A DNA stretch of 64,000 bases, taken from positions 27,312 to 91,311 of the forward strand of contig NZ_JANYGH010000073.1 of assembly GCF_025362475.1 (NCBI RefSeq). The letters run 5' to 3'. The notes under the pieces are model-generated. The model was not told the origin of the DNA. It searched no databases and worked only from the letters and a program-made list of their open reading frames with translations. Source of the DNA: Mucilaginibacter sp. (lineage in GTDB: Bacteria > Bacteroidota > Bacteroidia > Sphingobacteriales > Sphingobacteriaceae). Position numbers and translations under genes: made by a program. Shown here one piece after another: positions 54,908 through 63,610 of the stretch; positions within the stretch are counted from its first letter, which is position 1, and every line of letters starts with the position of its first letter.

Positions 54908-55636
54908 ATGCAAACGATAACAGTCCATACCACCCAAAACATTGATATTGATTATGAGATAGCCGGTATTGGGGAGCGCATACTGGCGCTGTTAATTGAT
55001 TATGGGATATTTATTGCATTAAGTATCGTTGGGGGGATTTTGGCCATCAACGGATTGACTGAATTTGGGGTAAGTTTTTATTTCATAGTTGTAGGCGTAG
55101 CTTTTGCATTTTACGATTTAGTTTGCGAGGTTTTTTTAAACGGACAGAGCCTGGGCAAGCGCATCCTTAAAATAAAGGTGATCAGCCTTGATGGTAACCG
55201 GCCAACTTTTAGTCAGTATTTATTACGCTGGGTATTAAGATTTGTTGATTTCCCGTTAACCGCTTATCTCGGCGCTCTTGTTTCGGCAATTGTTACTGAT
55301 AATGGGCAGCGCATTGGTGATATAGCTGCCGGCACTGCTATGGTGAAAACACATCCGCGTACGCAAATGAATAACCTGGTATTCAGGCCATCTGATGATA
55401 CCTACGTGCCGGTTTTTAAAGAAGTGAGCCAGTTGACAGATGATGATATTAATTTAATTGCCGATGTGCTCCATAATTACATGCGAACCCGTAACAGTAT
55501 GATAGTATATAATATGGCCCGGCGTATTATGGATCATTTTCAAATTGCTTTGCCGCCCGGCATGAACGATATGCAATTTTTAGAAACCATAATTAAAGAT
55601 TACAGCCACATAGTAGCTCAGGCTGATATGTTGTAG
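54908..55636 (+). CDS. RDD family membrane protein
   Basis: The 242-residue protein has an N-terminal RDD domain with three transmembrane helices and the defining residues in 'GIGERILALLIDYGIFI' (Arg, Asp) and 'LRWVLRFVDFPLTAYLGALV' (Arg, Asp). A C-terminal soluble helical part of about 100 residues follows. RDD proteins are linked to transport or stress in some species; the function here is unknown. It faces the SpoIIM gene and clearly belongs to the MoxR/SpoIIM set. Its last 19 bp overlap the convergent DUF2752 gene. Confidence 0.9.
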   Translation: MQTITVHTTQNIDIDYEIAGIGERILALLIDYGIFIALSIVGGILAINGLTEFGVSFYFIVVGVAFAFYDLVCEVFLNGQSLGKRILKIKVISLDGNRPTFSQYLLRWVLRFVDFPLTAYLGALVSAIVTDNGQRIGDIAAGTAMVKTHPRTQMNNLVFRPSDDTYVPVFKEVSQLTDDDINLIADVLHNYMRTRNSMIVYNMARRIMDHFQIALPPGMNDMQFLETIIKDYSHIVAQADML

Positions 55637-55932
55637 TGGTTGTAAAGCCCCCACATTTTAATGCAATAACTTATAAGCACTATACTGCCTGCAACCATAA
55701 AAAAAGATTTTTTTATGGTTGATTTTGATGTATCCAATTTTAAATACCTGTCGGCAATGCCGTATGCAAAAAATAAAAGTAAGGGTATGGCAGCAGGGTA
55801 TATCCCAAAGCTTTTGTGAATGTCGCCCTGTAATAAGGCCATTACAGAACGCTGAAAGCCGCAGCCCGGGCAATCAACGCCGGTTAAATATTTAAAGGGG
55901 CATGGGATTAAATGATGCTGCAGCCAATTCAT
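55618..55932 (-). CDS. DUF2752 small membrane protein
   Basis: The 104-residue protein has the family signature 'CPFKYLTGVDCPGCGFQRS' (residues 12-30) and two hydrophobic segments (about 43-60 and 77-95). The function is unknown. It overlaps the RDD gene tail by 19 bp on the opposite strand, and its upstream region carries the nested inverted-repeat element at 55960. Confidence 0.88.
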   Translation of the reverse strand: MNWLQHHLIPCPFKYLTGVDCPGCGFQRSVMALLQGDIHKSFGIYPAAIPLLLFFAYGIADRYLKLDTSKSTIKKSFFMVAGSIVLISYCIKMWGLYNHYNISA

Positions 55933-55959
55933 AATAGCACCAAATTATAAAAAAATATT

Positions 55960-56148
55960 TTAGAGGCTGTTTAAAAATAAAAAACATGTCGTCATTGCGA
56001 GGTACGAAGCAATCTCCCAATAGGCAGATCGATCTTGTGAGCCCCTCTGTACAGCTTAGAGATTGCTTCGTACCTCGCAATGACGCGTGGGTATGTGCTT
56101 CATTAGAAGTCTAAAAATATTTAATAGTCATTTTTAGACAGCCTCTAA
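55960..56148. mobile_element. MITE-like element, nested inverted repeats
   Basis: Outer ends 55960-55978 (TTAGAGGCTGTTTAAAAAT) and 56130-56148 are inverted copies with one mismatch in 19. Inside, 27-bp perfect arms 55990-56016 (starting CGTCATTGCGAGGTACGAAG) and 56059-56085 flank a 42-nt loop. No transposase frame is present. The outer ends look like IS termini, so this is probably a non-autonomous unit moved in trans. Confidence 0.72.
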
Positions 56149-56204
56149 CTAAAAATTACCTCATCTATCATATTTATTACAAAGCTTCAATGATATATTA
56201 TTTT

Positions 56205-56212
56205 TAATTTTG
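56205..56212 (+). promoter_or_regulatory. Candidate -7 box TAATTTTG of sdaA
   Basis: This is a full TAnnTTTG match 5 bp before the sdaA ATG and 56 bp past the right end of the MITE-like element. Confidence 0.35.
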
Positions 56213-56217
56213 ACCTG

Positions 56218-57645
56218 ATGCAAAGAGAACAGATTTCGGTATTTGACATGTTTAAGATAGGGATAGGCCCATCAAGTTCGCATACGCTTGGCCCCTGGCG
56301 CGCTGCTCAGCAATTTGTACAATCGCTTGAACAACAGGAGGTACTGCCTATGGTTGAACAGGTGAAGATATTGCTTTATGGTTCCCTTGCTAAAACCGGA
56401 AGAGGCCATGGTACTGATATTGCCATTCTGTTGGGTCTTAGCGGCGATGATCCTGTAACTTTTGAGGTTGACCAGATCACTCCTAAAATTGATCATATAA
56501 CATCATCGCATCAATTAATATTAGGCGGAACAAGGTCGATTAATTTTTCTGTGGCTGATGACCTGCTTTTTTTGTTTAACGAAAGCTTGCCTTTTCACCC
56601 CAACGCGGTAACTTTTCAGGCGTTTTTAAGTAATGGCAGGGCGATATCAGAAACTTATTATTCTATAGGTGGCGGTTTTGTGGTAAAAGAGGGTGCATCG
56701 GCACAATCAAAAAATGAAGTCGATCTGCCATTCCCGATTGATACCGCTGCCGACTTGCTCCATTGGTGCATGAAAACCGGTTTAAAGATATCCGAAGTAG
56801 TGATGGAAAATGAGCTGGCCTGGCGCAGCGAGCAGGAAACCCATTTGGGAGTTTTAAATATATATAAAGCGCTAAAAGAATGTATGTATCGTGGTTGCCA
56901 CACTACCGGCCAGTTACCCGGTGGCTTAAACGTGGCAAGGCGCGCTTTTAAACTAAACAGTAAACTAATTGGTAGTAATACCTATTCAAATTATGATGAA
57001 TGGGTTGCCGCCATCCGCAAAACAGGTGGAAGCTTTAAAAATATACTGGATTGGGTAAGTTGTTTCGCGCTGGCTGTTAATGAGGAAAACGCCTCTTTTG
57101 GCCGTGTTGTAACCGCTCCAACCAATGGTGCCGCCGGTGTTATACCAGCTGTGCTGCAATATTTTATTATTTTTTGCGATTGTAATACCGATAAGCAGGT
57201 TATCCAGTTTTTACTTACCGCATCAGAGATTGGGAGCATATTTAAAAAAGGCGCCACCATATCCGCAGCGATGGGTGGGTGCCAGGCAGAAATAGGCGTA
57301 TCATCAGCAATGGCGGCCGCGGCTTTAACAGAATGCCTGGGTGGCACACAAAGGCAGGTATTAATGGCTGCCGAGATAGCTATGGAACATCACCTTGGCC
57401 TTACCTGCGATCCCATTGGCGGCCTGGTACAGATCCCCTGCATCGAACGGAATACGATGGGAGCCATAAAAGCCATCACCGCATCGCAACTGGCCTTGCA
57501 GAGTAATCCCGAAAAAGCCAAAGTAAGCCTGGATGCCGTGGTTAAAACCATGTGGCAAACCGCCCTGGATATGAACTCGAAATATAAAGAAACATCTGAC
57601 GGGGGACTGGCGATTAATATTCCTATCAGCCTGCCGGAATGTTAG
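56218..57645 (+). CDS. sdaA: L-serine ammonia-lyase (iron-sulfur type)
   Basis: The 475-residue single-chain enzyme deaminates L-serine to pyruvate and ammonia. The N-terminal beta domain has 'MFKIGIGPSSSHTLGPWRAA' and 'LYGSLAKTGRGHGTDIAILL'. The C-terminal alpha domain holds the 4Fe-4S ligands in 'GGCQAEIGVSSAMAAAALTE' and 'CDPIGGLVQIPCIERNTMGA'. Length fits the fused type found in E. coli SdaA. It is transcribed alone and followed directly by a GC-rich hairpin that begins at its stop codon. Confidence 0.96.
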   Translation: MQREQISVFDMFKIGIGPSSSHTLGPWRAAQQFVQSLEQQEVLPMVEQVKILLYGSLAKTGRGHGTDIAILLGLSGDDPVTFEVDQITPKIDHITSSHQLILGGTRSINFSVADDLLFLFNESLPFHPNAVTFQAFLSNGRAISETYYSIGGGFVVKEGASAQSKNEVDLPFPIDTAADLLHWCMKTGLKISEVVMENELAWRSEQETHLGVLNIYKALKECMYRGCHTTGQLPGGLNVARRAFKLNSKLIGSNTYSNYDEWVAAIRKTGGSFKNILDWVSCFALAVNEENASFGRVVTAPTNGAAGVIPAVLQYFIIFCDCNTDKQVIQFLLTASEIGSIFKKGATISAAMGGCQAEIGVSSAMAAAALTECLGGTQRQVLMAAEIAMEHHLGLTCDPIGGLVQIPCIERNTMGAIKAITASQLALQSNPEKAKVSLDAVVKTMWQTALDMNSKYKETSDGGLAINIPISLPEC

Positions 57646-57670
57646 CCCCCAAGCCCCCTGAAGGGGGAGT
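57646..57670. repeat. GC-rich hairpin abutting the sdaA stop
   Basis: CCCCCT (57654-57659) pairs with AGGGGG (57662-57667), preceded by CCCCCAAG right after the stop codon. It lies between two convergent genes. The words match, in reverse orientation, the repeat inside miaB at 40384-40420. Confidence 0.6.
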
Positions 57671-57690
57671 TGGATTTATTGGTTGGCAAC

Positions 57691-58425
57691 TTACTTTTTA
57701 AACTGCTTTAATATTTCAGGCACAAGCTTTTGAACCCACATATTATACATTTTGGCCGATGGGTGAAGGCCGTCATTAGCCAGTAGGGTAAGATCAAAAG
57801 CGGCTTCTTTGGATATAGGGGTAATATCAATATAGTTAACGCCTGCCTTCTTGCTTTCTTCAAGGTTAATGGCGTTAAACTGGTCTATTTCCGGGCCAAT
57901 TTTGCCATCATCGCCATGGGCGTAAGGAGTAACACCATAGTCGGGGATGGATAGCACAAACACATGTTTCTGATTACCCTTTGCAAACTTGATGGCCGTA
58001 TTTAAAACCTGTACAAATTTAACCCGGTAGTTGGTTTGGCTGTAACCCCCATATTGATCATTAACGCCAATAAGCAACGTTACAAAATCATAGGTTTTAC
58101 CTTTTATATCATTGGCATCATTTATTGCGGATATCAATTGATCGGTTATCCAGCCGGTCCGGGCTATGATATGCGGCTCGGTCACCTTAAAATCGGGTAG
58201 TTGGGCGGCAAGCTGGTAGGGGAATGATTCCTGTGCCGTAACTGATTGCCCAATGGTATATGAATCGCCAAGGGCAAGGTAGCTTAAAGTGTCTTTAATA
58301 GTTACGGGCACTACAACAGGCGGCGTAGTTGTAGTGTTATTGCTGTTATTCTGCATTGAATCAGTCTTTTTTGTGCACGCGGATAGCGCGCTTATCGAAA
58401 ATAGAATTAAAAATAGTGTTTTCAT
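57691..58425 (-). CDS. SGNH/GDSL-family hydrolase lipoprotein
   Basis: The 244-residue protein has a lipobox 'SALSAC' with Cys17 and a Thr/Pro/Asn-rich spacer. A SGNH esterase domain follows, with the catalytic Ser55 in 'LALGDSYTIGQ', block III 'LLIGVNDQYGG' and block V 'DGLHPSAKMY'. It is an outer-membrane or periplasmic esterase or lipase-like enzyme of unknown substrate. It overlaps the lipB start by one base, so the three minus-strand genes here form an operon. Confidence 0.88.
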   Translation of the reverse strand: MKTLFLILFSISALSACTKKTDSMQNNSNNTTTTPPVVVPVTIKDTLSYLALGDSYTIGQSVTAQESFPYQLAAQLPDFKVTEPHIIARTGWITDQLISAINDANDIKGKTYDFVTLLIGVNDQYGGYSQTNYRVKFVQVLNTAIKFAKGNQKHVFVLSIPDYGVTPYAHGDDGKIGPEIDQFNAINLEESKKAGVNYIDITPISKEAAFDLTLLANDGLHPSAKMYNMWVQKLVPEILKQFKK

Positions 58426-59183
58426 TACATCATCTCCATATCAAACAATACGGAAATATGATGCTTTAGGATTTTTTTAACTTCATTAATTTCAACTTCG
58501 TGGCCAAGTTCCTGCTGCATGGAGGTTACAGCCTTATCATCAATGCCACAGGGCACTATGTTTTTAAAGTAATCAAGATTGGTATTTACATTAAACGCCA
58601 GCCCATGCATGGTTACCCAACGGCTGCAGCGCACACCCATAGCACAAATTTTGCGCGCCTTTTCATTATCGGCATCAAACCAAACACCGGTATAGCCGGG
58701 GTAACGCCCGGCTTGCAAACCATAATCGGCAAGGGTGAGGATTACCGCTTCTTCCAATGTGCGCAGGTAAAGGTGGATGTCGGTAAAAAAGTTATCGAGA
58801 TCAAGTATAGGGTAAGATACAATTTGGCCCGGGCCATGGTAGGTAATATCACCACCACGGTTAATGGTATAATAAACGGCCTGTTTTTCTTTCAGTCCTT
58901 CCTCGTCTAACAGTAAATGTTCGGCTTTGCCGCTTTTGCCTAAAGTGTATACGTGCGGATGTTCGCAAAATACCAGGTAATTAAAGGTTTCGTCGGCAAC
59001 AAAAGGTTTATAGGCATCCGCAGGAACCAGGCTTTTAGCAGCTTCGCTATAAGCTATTTCGTTGTTGCGGTTATCCAGTTTAGTTTTCACCGTGGTCGAG
59101 AACAGATCTTCCTGCCTGTCCCAGGCTTGCTGGTAATCTATCAATCCCCAATCCTGGAAAAAAACTTTTTTATTTTTCATCAC
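58425..59183 (-). CDS. lipB: Octanoyl-[ACP]:protein N-octanoyltransferase
   Basis: The 252-residue enzyme transfers octanoate from acyl carrier protein to lipoyl domains, the first step of lipoate synthesis. The signature 'NRGGDITYHGPGQIVSYPIL' is present, together with the catalytic Lys in 'KICAMGVRCSRWVTMHGLA' and Cys in 'IVPCGIDDK'. The length is slightly longer than the E. coli form due to an N-terminal extension. It overlaps the phosphopantetheinyl transferase gene by 4 bp, a sensible pairing since both deal with carrier-protein chemistry. Confidence 0.95.
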   Translation of the reverse strand: MMKNKKVFFQDWGLIDYQQAWDRQEDLFSTTVKTKLDNRNNEIAYSEAAKSLVPADAYKPFVADETFNYLVFCEHPHVYTLGKSGKAEHLLLDEEGLKEKQAVYYTINRGGDITYHGPGQIVSYPILDLDNFFTDIHLYLRTLEEAVILTLADYGLQAGRYPGYTGVWFDADNEKARKICAMGVRCSRWVTMHGLAFNVNTNLDYFKNIVPCGIDDKAVTSMQQELGHEVEINEVKKILKHHISVLFDMEMM

Positions 59184-59824
59184 ATATCCCCTTTAACATA
59201 ACCAATCATATAATTTTCATACTGCATGTAGCCCACCGTATAATCAATGTTAAGGTGCTTTTTATGCAAATTGGCATTTAACGCGCCATGGTGTTCAAAA
59301 TTAAAAGGCTCCAAAATAATATTATTGGCAAATGAAACCTCCTTTTGCCCGTTGCATTTGTAAATGGCTTCCTTGGCGCACCAGCAAACGTACAGGTGTT
59401 CAATTTTTTTATTGCTGTTAATAAAAGCAAGTTCCTGGGGCTGCATAAATTTACTGGCAATGCGCTCTACTTTTTGCTGAATCTGCTCAATATCTATCCC
59501 CACTTTATGTGTTTTGCTAATCATCACGGCAGCATAGTCAAAAGAGTGGCTTAACGAGATATGGTAGGGGAGGTTTACCAGGTAAGGCTTGCCATGCGAG
59601 TCAATTCTGCAGTCAATATATTCATCGGTACGCAGCATCTTACGCAGCAGTACGCGTGTGCCCAGCCAGTGCAGGTGGCGTTTGCCTTTGCTCAATTTTT
59701 CAACAAAGGCTTTTTCCTCGTCGTTTAATTGTAGCTGCACATACAGGTCATTAGCCTCCTCCTCAATTTTCCAGAGTGCAAACTCTGTATCATCATCAAT
59801 ACGCTGCCTGTATGCTATCGCCAT
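59180..59824 (-). CDS. 4'-phosphopantetheinyl transferase superfamily protein
   Basis: The 214-residue Sfp-like enzyme adds the phosphopantetheine arm to carrier proteins. Family motifs are 'YHISLSHSFDYAAVMIS', 'KVGIDIEQIQQKVERIA' (Mg ligands D, E) and 'CWCAKEAIYKCNG' (WxxKEA..K). It is the first gene of the three-gene minus-strand operon with lipB. No polyketide or peptide cluster is near, so fatty-acid ACP is the likely target. Confidence 0.92.
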   Translation of the reverse strand: MAIAYRQRIDDDTEFALWKIEEEANDLYVQLQLNDEEKAFVEKLSKGKRHLHWLGTRVLLRKMLRTDEYIDCRIDSHGKPYLVNLPYHISLSHSFDYAAVMISKTHKVGIDIEQIQQKVERIASKFMQPQELAFINSNKKIEHLYVCWCAKEAIYKCNGQKEVSFANNIILEPFNFEHHGALNANLHKKHLNIDYTVGYMQYENYMIGYVKGDM

Positions 59825-60024
59825 AAAAGTAAAATTGCAAAATTGGATGCAAACTTATGTGAAATAATTTTAATTATAATAATTGCCGTATCATATTCGT
59901 AAAGTATTGATTTTTAATATGATATTCAATCATTCTTGTGCTTTTGCCGATTTTAACAATGTTTGGATAATTACCGGTGCCTTTATTTTAATTTTTATAA
60001 TTTAGGCCCTTCCAAAAACAGGCT

Positions 60025-60561
60025 ATGATATTATCTGATAAGCGCATTCTCGAAGAAATAGAAAAAGGAACAATAATAATTGAACCCTTTCAGCGCGACT
60101 GCCTTGGCACCAATTCATATGATGTGCATTTGGGCAAACACCTGGCTACTTACCGCGATAGGGTGCTTGATGCTAAAAAACATAACGAGATTGATAGCTT
60201 TGAAATACCAAAAGAAGGTTTTGTTTTGCAGCCAAATACCCTTTACCTGGGGGTAACAGTAGAGTACACCGAAACACACAAGCACGTACCTTTTTTGGAA
60301 GGAAAATCGAGCACAGGCCGCCTGGGTATTGATATACATGCCACTGCCGGCAAAGGCGATGTTGGCTTTTGTAACACCTGGACACTGGAAATTTCATGCG
60401 CGCAACCTGTACGCATTTACCCCGGTATGCCTATTGGGCAGCTAATATATTTTGTTGTGGAGGGTGAAATTGAAACCCTGTATAACACCAAAAGCAACGC
60501 CAAATACAACAACCCTACCACCCGCCCGGTTGAAAGCATGATGTGGAAGAATAAGTTTTAA
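60025..60561 (+). CDS. dcd: dCTP deaminase
   Basis: The 178-residue enzyme deaminates dCTP to dUTP. It belongs to the dUTPase fold: 'EPFQRDCLGTNSYDVHLGKH' at the N-terminus, the conserved 'FLEGKSSTGRLGIDIHATAG' with the active-site Ser-Ser/Arg region, and 'GFCNTWTLEISCAQPVRIYP' with the catalytic Glu. It is a stand-alone gene. With dut in the same window, the dCTP to dUMP route is complete here. Confidence 0.95.
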   Translation: MILSDKRILEEIEKGTIIIEPFQRDCLGTNSYDVHLGKHLATYRDRVLDAKKHNEIDSFEIPKEGFVLQPNTLYLGVTVEYTETHKHVPFLEGKSSTGRLGIDIHATAGKGDVGFCNTWTLEISCAQPVRIYPGMPIGQLIYFVVEGEIETLYNTKSNAKYNNPTTRPVESMMWKNKF

Positions 60562-60813
60562 GCTGCGGCGGCAGGTTTTATATTTGGGTTTTGATGGTGT
60601 AATGAAATTTATTTTTTATTACATTAAACCTTTATTTAATACCATTGTCAAACCGGCTACTTAATAACCTAACCTAATTATGAAAAACGAACTTTATCTT
60701 CACGGCGCTCATGATGCCCGGCATCTGAATACTCAAAAATTTGCACCTATAAGTCGGTAACATACTTGTTATAACAGTATTACAATATTTCTGTAGATTG
60801 AATTTTATTTACC

Positions 60814-63543
60814 TTGATGAAAAATAAACAATTAACCATCGGTTTATTAATAACTGTTATCATTACAGCTATTTTAGGTTTTACAGGTCCGGGCGATGAT
60901 CTTTTACATAATCTGGTTGATCAGCTTTATAAGTGGCGGGCCAATCATCCGCAGGAAAAAGTTTACCTGCAGTTTGATAAACCCAACTACGCCATAGGGG
61001 ATGATATTTGGTTCAAAGCCTATGTTACCATAGGTAGCAAGCACCAGCTATCGGCTCTTAGCGAAATATTGAATGTTGACCTGATAGACGAAAATGATTC
61101 CGTAAAACGCAGCATTAAACTTCCATTAACAAGCGGGTTGGCCAGCGGTGATTTTGCCCTTGCCGATTCGATGAAAGAAGGCACTTACCGCATCCGTGCC
61201 TATACCAATTGGATGCGTAATGAAAGCGAGGCTTATTTTTTTGATAAAACCTTCACTGTTGTTAATAGTATTAATAATACAGTTTTCACTAAAACCGCAT
61301 TTACCTACAGCATTCAAAACGGGAAGCAAAAAGTAAACGCGCTAATTAATTATACAGATATAAATGGCGAACCCTATAAAGCTAAAGAGGTAAGTTACCA
61401 TGTTGAGCTAAACGGGAAGACTGTTTTTAAGGGCAAAGGTATTACCGATGATAAAGGGAATCTGGAGTCTGCTTTTATAAATACAACCGGCGATATAGCC
61501 GCAACCGGGCACATTGTAACCACTATGAAGCTTGCTGATAAAAAAACAGTTGAAAAAGTAGTGGCGATAAAAGCGGTATCCAATAAAGTTGACGTTCAGT
61601 TTTTTCCGGAAAGCGGCAGCCTGGTTAATGGCATAAATTCAAAGGTTGCTTTTAAGGCTGTGGGCGCCGATGGCTTAGGCGCTAATATTAAAGGAACTGT
61701 TGTTGACGATCAAAACCAGCAGGTTGCCACATTTAGCAGTACACATTTGGGTATGGGCGTTTTTAAGCTGATTCCGTTTAGCGGTAAAACCTATAAAGCC
61801 CACGTTACCTATGCCGATGGTTCTGAAGGGGTATTTGATTTGCCCAAGGCAATAGATAATGGGTATGTTTTGAGTATTGATAATTCTTACGATGATGACA
61901 TCGCTGTGAAAATATTGCCGGGCAAGGATCTGCTGGCCACTGATACACCTACTGGCGGTCTGATGCTGGTTGCCCAAAGTGGCGGCGAAATTTATTATGC
62001 AGGCAATAGCGCCGATGGAGGTAAATCATTTGCTGCTGTGGTGCCCAAAAGTAAATTCCCATCGGGCATTGTGCAGTTTACCTTGTTTAATGATAAAGGA
62101 GTGCCATTAAATGAGCGGTTGGTGTTTGTAAGGAACAGTGATGAACTTAAACTTTCCATATCATCAGATAAGCAATCCTATGCTCCCCGCCAAAAGGTAA
62201 ATATCAGCCTTAATGCCAAAAACAATCAAAGTAAACCCGTAAGCGCCAGCTTTTCGGCAGCTGTTATTGATTTGTCGAAGGTTTCTGTAGATGAAACGGC
62301 CGAAGAAAGTATTTTCTCGAACATATTACTCACGTCTGATCTGAAAGGTTACATTGAAAAACCGGGTTATTATTTTCATAATATAAATGCAACACCGCAG
62401 GCCGATCTGGATGTGCTGCTATTAACCCAGGGCTATCGCCGTTTTGAATGGAAAAAGTTATTGGATGATAGTTTTGAACCTATAGTTTTTCAGCCCGAAA
62501 AAACACTGCAGATATCGGGGCATTTAAAGAGCCTTTGGGGCAAGCCTGTAGCAGGAGGTAAAATAACATTGTTTACCACATCGGGCGGAGTTTTTGTAAT
62601 TGATACCGTATCTGATGCCAAAGGTAATTTTGTTTTTAAAGATCTTGTTTTCAGGGACAGCATCCGCTTTGTTATACAGGCCCGCACGGCAAAGGATCGT
62701 AAAAGTATTGATATTGAACTGGATAAGGTTGTTCCACAGGCTTCCGGGAAAAATAAAAATGCGGCCGACATCCAGGTAAATATAAGCGCCGGACTTTCTG
62801 CATACCTTAAAAACAGTAAAAACAAGTATAGCGAGGATATAAAATACGGTATTGGCAACCATACTATTCTATTAAAAGAGGTTGTTGTACGGGATGTGAA
62901 AGATAAGAAAGAACTGGTTAAAAACTCCAATAATTTAAATGGCCCCGGTAATGCCGACCAGGTACTTACCTATAAAGATTTCGAAAATTTTGGCGCTAAT
63001 TTTGTCAGCACCTTGCAAATGAAAATATTTGGCGTGATCTTTAAAAACGGGGTGCCGTATTCAACCCGCAGCCAGAGTACACCAATGACCATAATGGTTG
63101 ACGGTATACCGGTAGAGAGCGACTATTTAAATACCTTAAGTACAAACGATGTAGGGAGCGTTGAGGTCTTACGCACAATTGGTAATACAGCTATATACGG
63201 TTTCAGGGGAAATGGCGGGGTGTTGGTAATTACAACAAGGCGGGGCGGAGATGGCAGTGGATATAATAAATATGCGCCGGGCGTGGTTACTTATGCGCCA
63301 AAAGGGTACTATAAAGCACGGGAATTTTATTCGCCGCAATATGATGATCCCAAAACAAATACCCAGATGCAGGATCTTCGATCAACCATTTATTGGAAAT
63401 CAGATATCTTAACAGATAAGGATGGCAATGCTACACTATCATTCTTTAACGCCGATGCCAAAGGCACCTACAGAGTTTTAATTGAGGGAATAGATATTGA
63501 TGGTAATTTGGGCCACCAGGTGTATACCTATAAAGTTGAGTAA
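60814..63543 (+). CDS. MG2-like surface protein with TonB-receptor plug domain
   Basis: The 909-residue protein has a hydrophobic N-terminal signal (about 7-25). The MG2-like repeat 'VYLQFDKPNYAIGDDIWFKA' follows, then further immunoglobulin-like beta domains, including carboxypeptidase-regulatory-like segments ('ISGHLKSLWGKPVAGGKITL'). Near the C-terminus is a TonB-dependent receptor plug ('MTIMVDGIPVESDYLNTLS', 'VEVLRTIGNTAIYGFRGNGG'), followed by about 80 further residues and no beta barrel. Such proteins are common in Bacteroidota and are annotated only broadly. It is followed 67 bp later by a paralogue with the same N-terminal domain. Confidence 0.8.
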   Translation: MMKNKQLTIGLLITVIITAILGFTGPGDDLLHNLVDQLYKWRANHPQEKVYLQFDKPNYAIGDDIWFKAYVTIGSKHQLSALSEILNVDLIDENDSVKRSIKLPLTSGLASGDFALADSMKEGTYRIRAYTNWMRNESEAYFFDKTFTVVNSINNTVFTKTAFTYSIQNGKQKVNALINYTDINGEPYKAKEVSYHVELNGKTVFKGKGITDDKGNLESAFINTTGDIAATGHIVTTMKLADKKTVEKVVAIKAVSNKVDVQFFPESGSLVNGINSKVAFKAVGADGLGANIKGTVVDDQNQQVATFSSTHLGMGVFKLIPFSGKTYKAHVTYADGSEGVFDLPKAIDNGYVLSIDNSYDDDIAVKILPGKDLLATDTPTGGLMLVAQSGGEIYYAGNSADGGKSFAAVVPKSKFPSGIVQFTLFNDKGVPLNERLVFVRNSDELKLSISSDKQSYAPRQKVNISLNAKNNQSKPVSASFSAAVIDLSKVSVDETAEESIFSNILLTSDLKGYIEKPGYYFHNINATPQADLDVLLLTQGYRRFEWKKLLDDSFEPIVFQPEKTLQISGHLKSLWGKPVAGGKITLFTTSGGVFVIDTVSDAKGNFVFKDLVFRDSIRFVIQARTAKDRKSIDIELDKVVPQASGKNKNAADIQVNISAGLSAYLKNSKNKYSEDIKYGIGNHTILLKEVVVRDVKDKKELVKNSNNLNGPGNADQVLTYKDFENFGANFVSTLQMKIFGVIFKNGVPYSTRSQSTPMTIMVDGIPVESDYLNTLSTNDVGSVEVLRTIGNTAIYGFRGNGGVLVITTRRGGDGSGYNKYAPGVVTYAPKGYYKAREFYSPQYDDPKTNTQMQDLRSTIYWKSDILTDKDGNATLSFFNADAKGTYRVLIEGIDIDGNLGHQVYTYKVE

Positions 63544-63610
63544 TATCACTTGATGATGTTTTATCAATGGCATCTGTTATCCAAAATCTTGCTTTTTATT
63601 ATCAGTTGAT

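Noticed and set aside
60680..60760. A 26-codon reading frame (MKNELYLHGAHD...) in the gap between dcd and the MG2-like gene.
   Set aside because: It has an acceptable ATG context but is very short, with no recognisable motif, membrane segment or neighbour relation. Chance open frames of this size are common.
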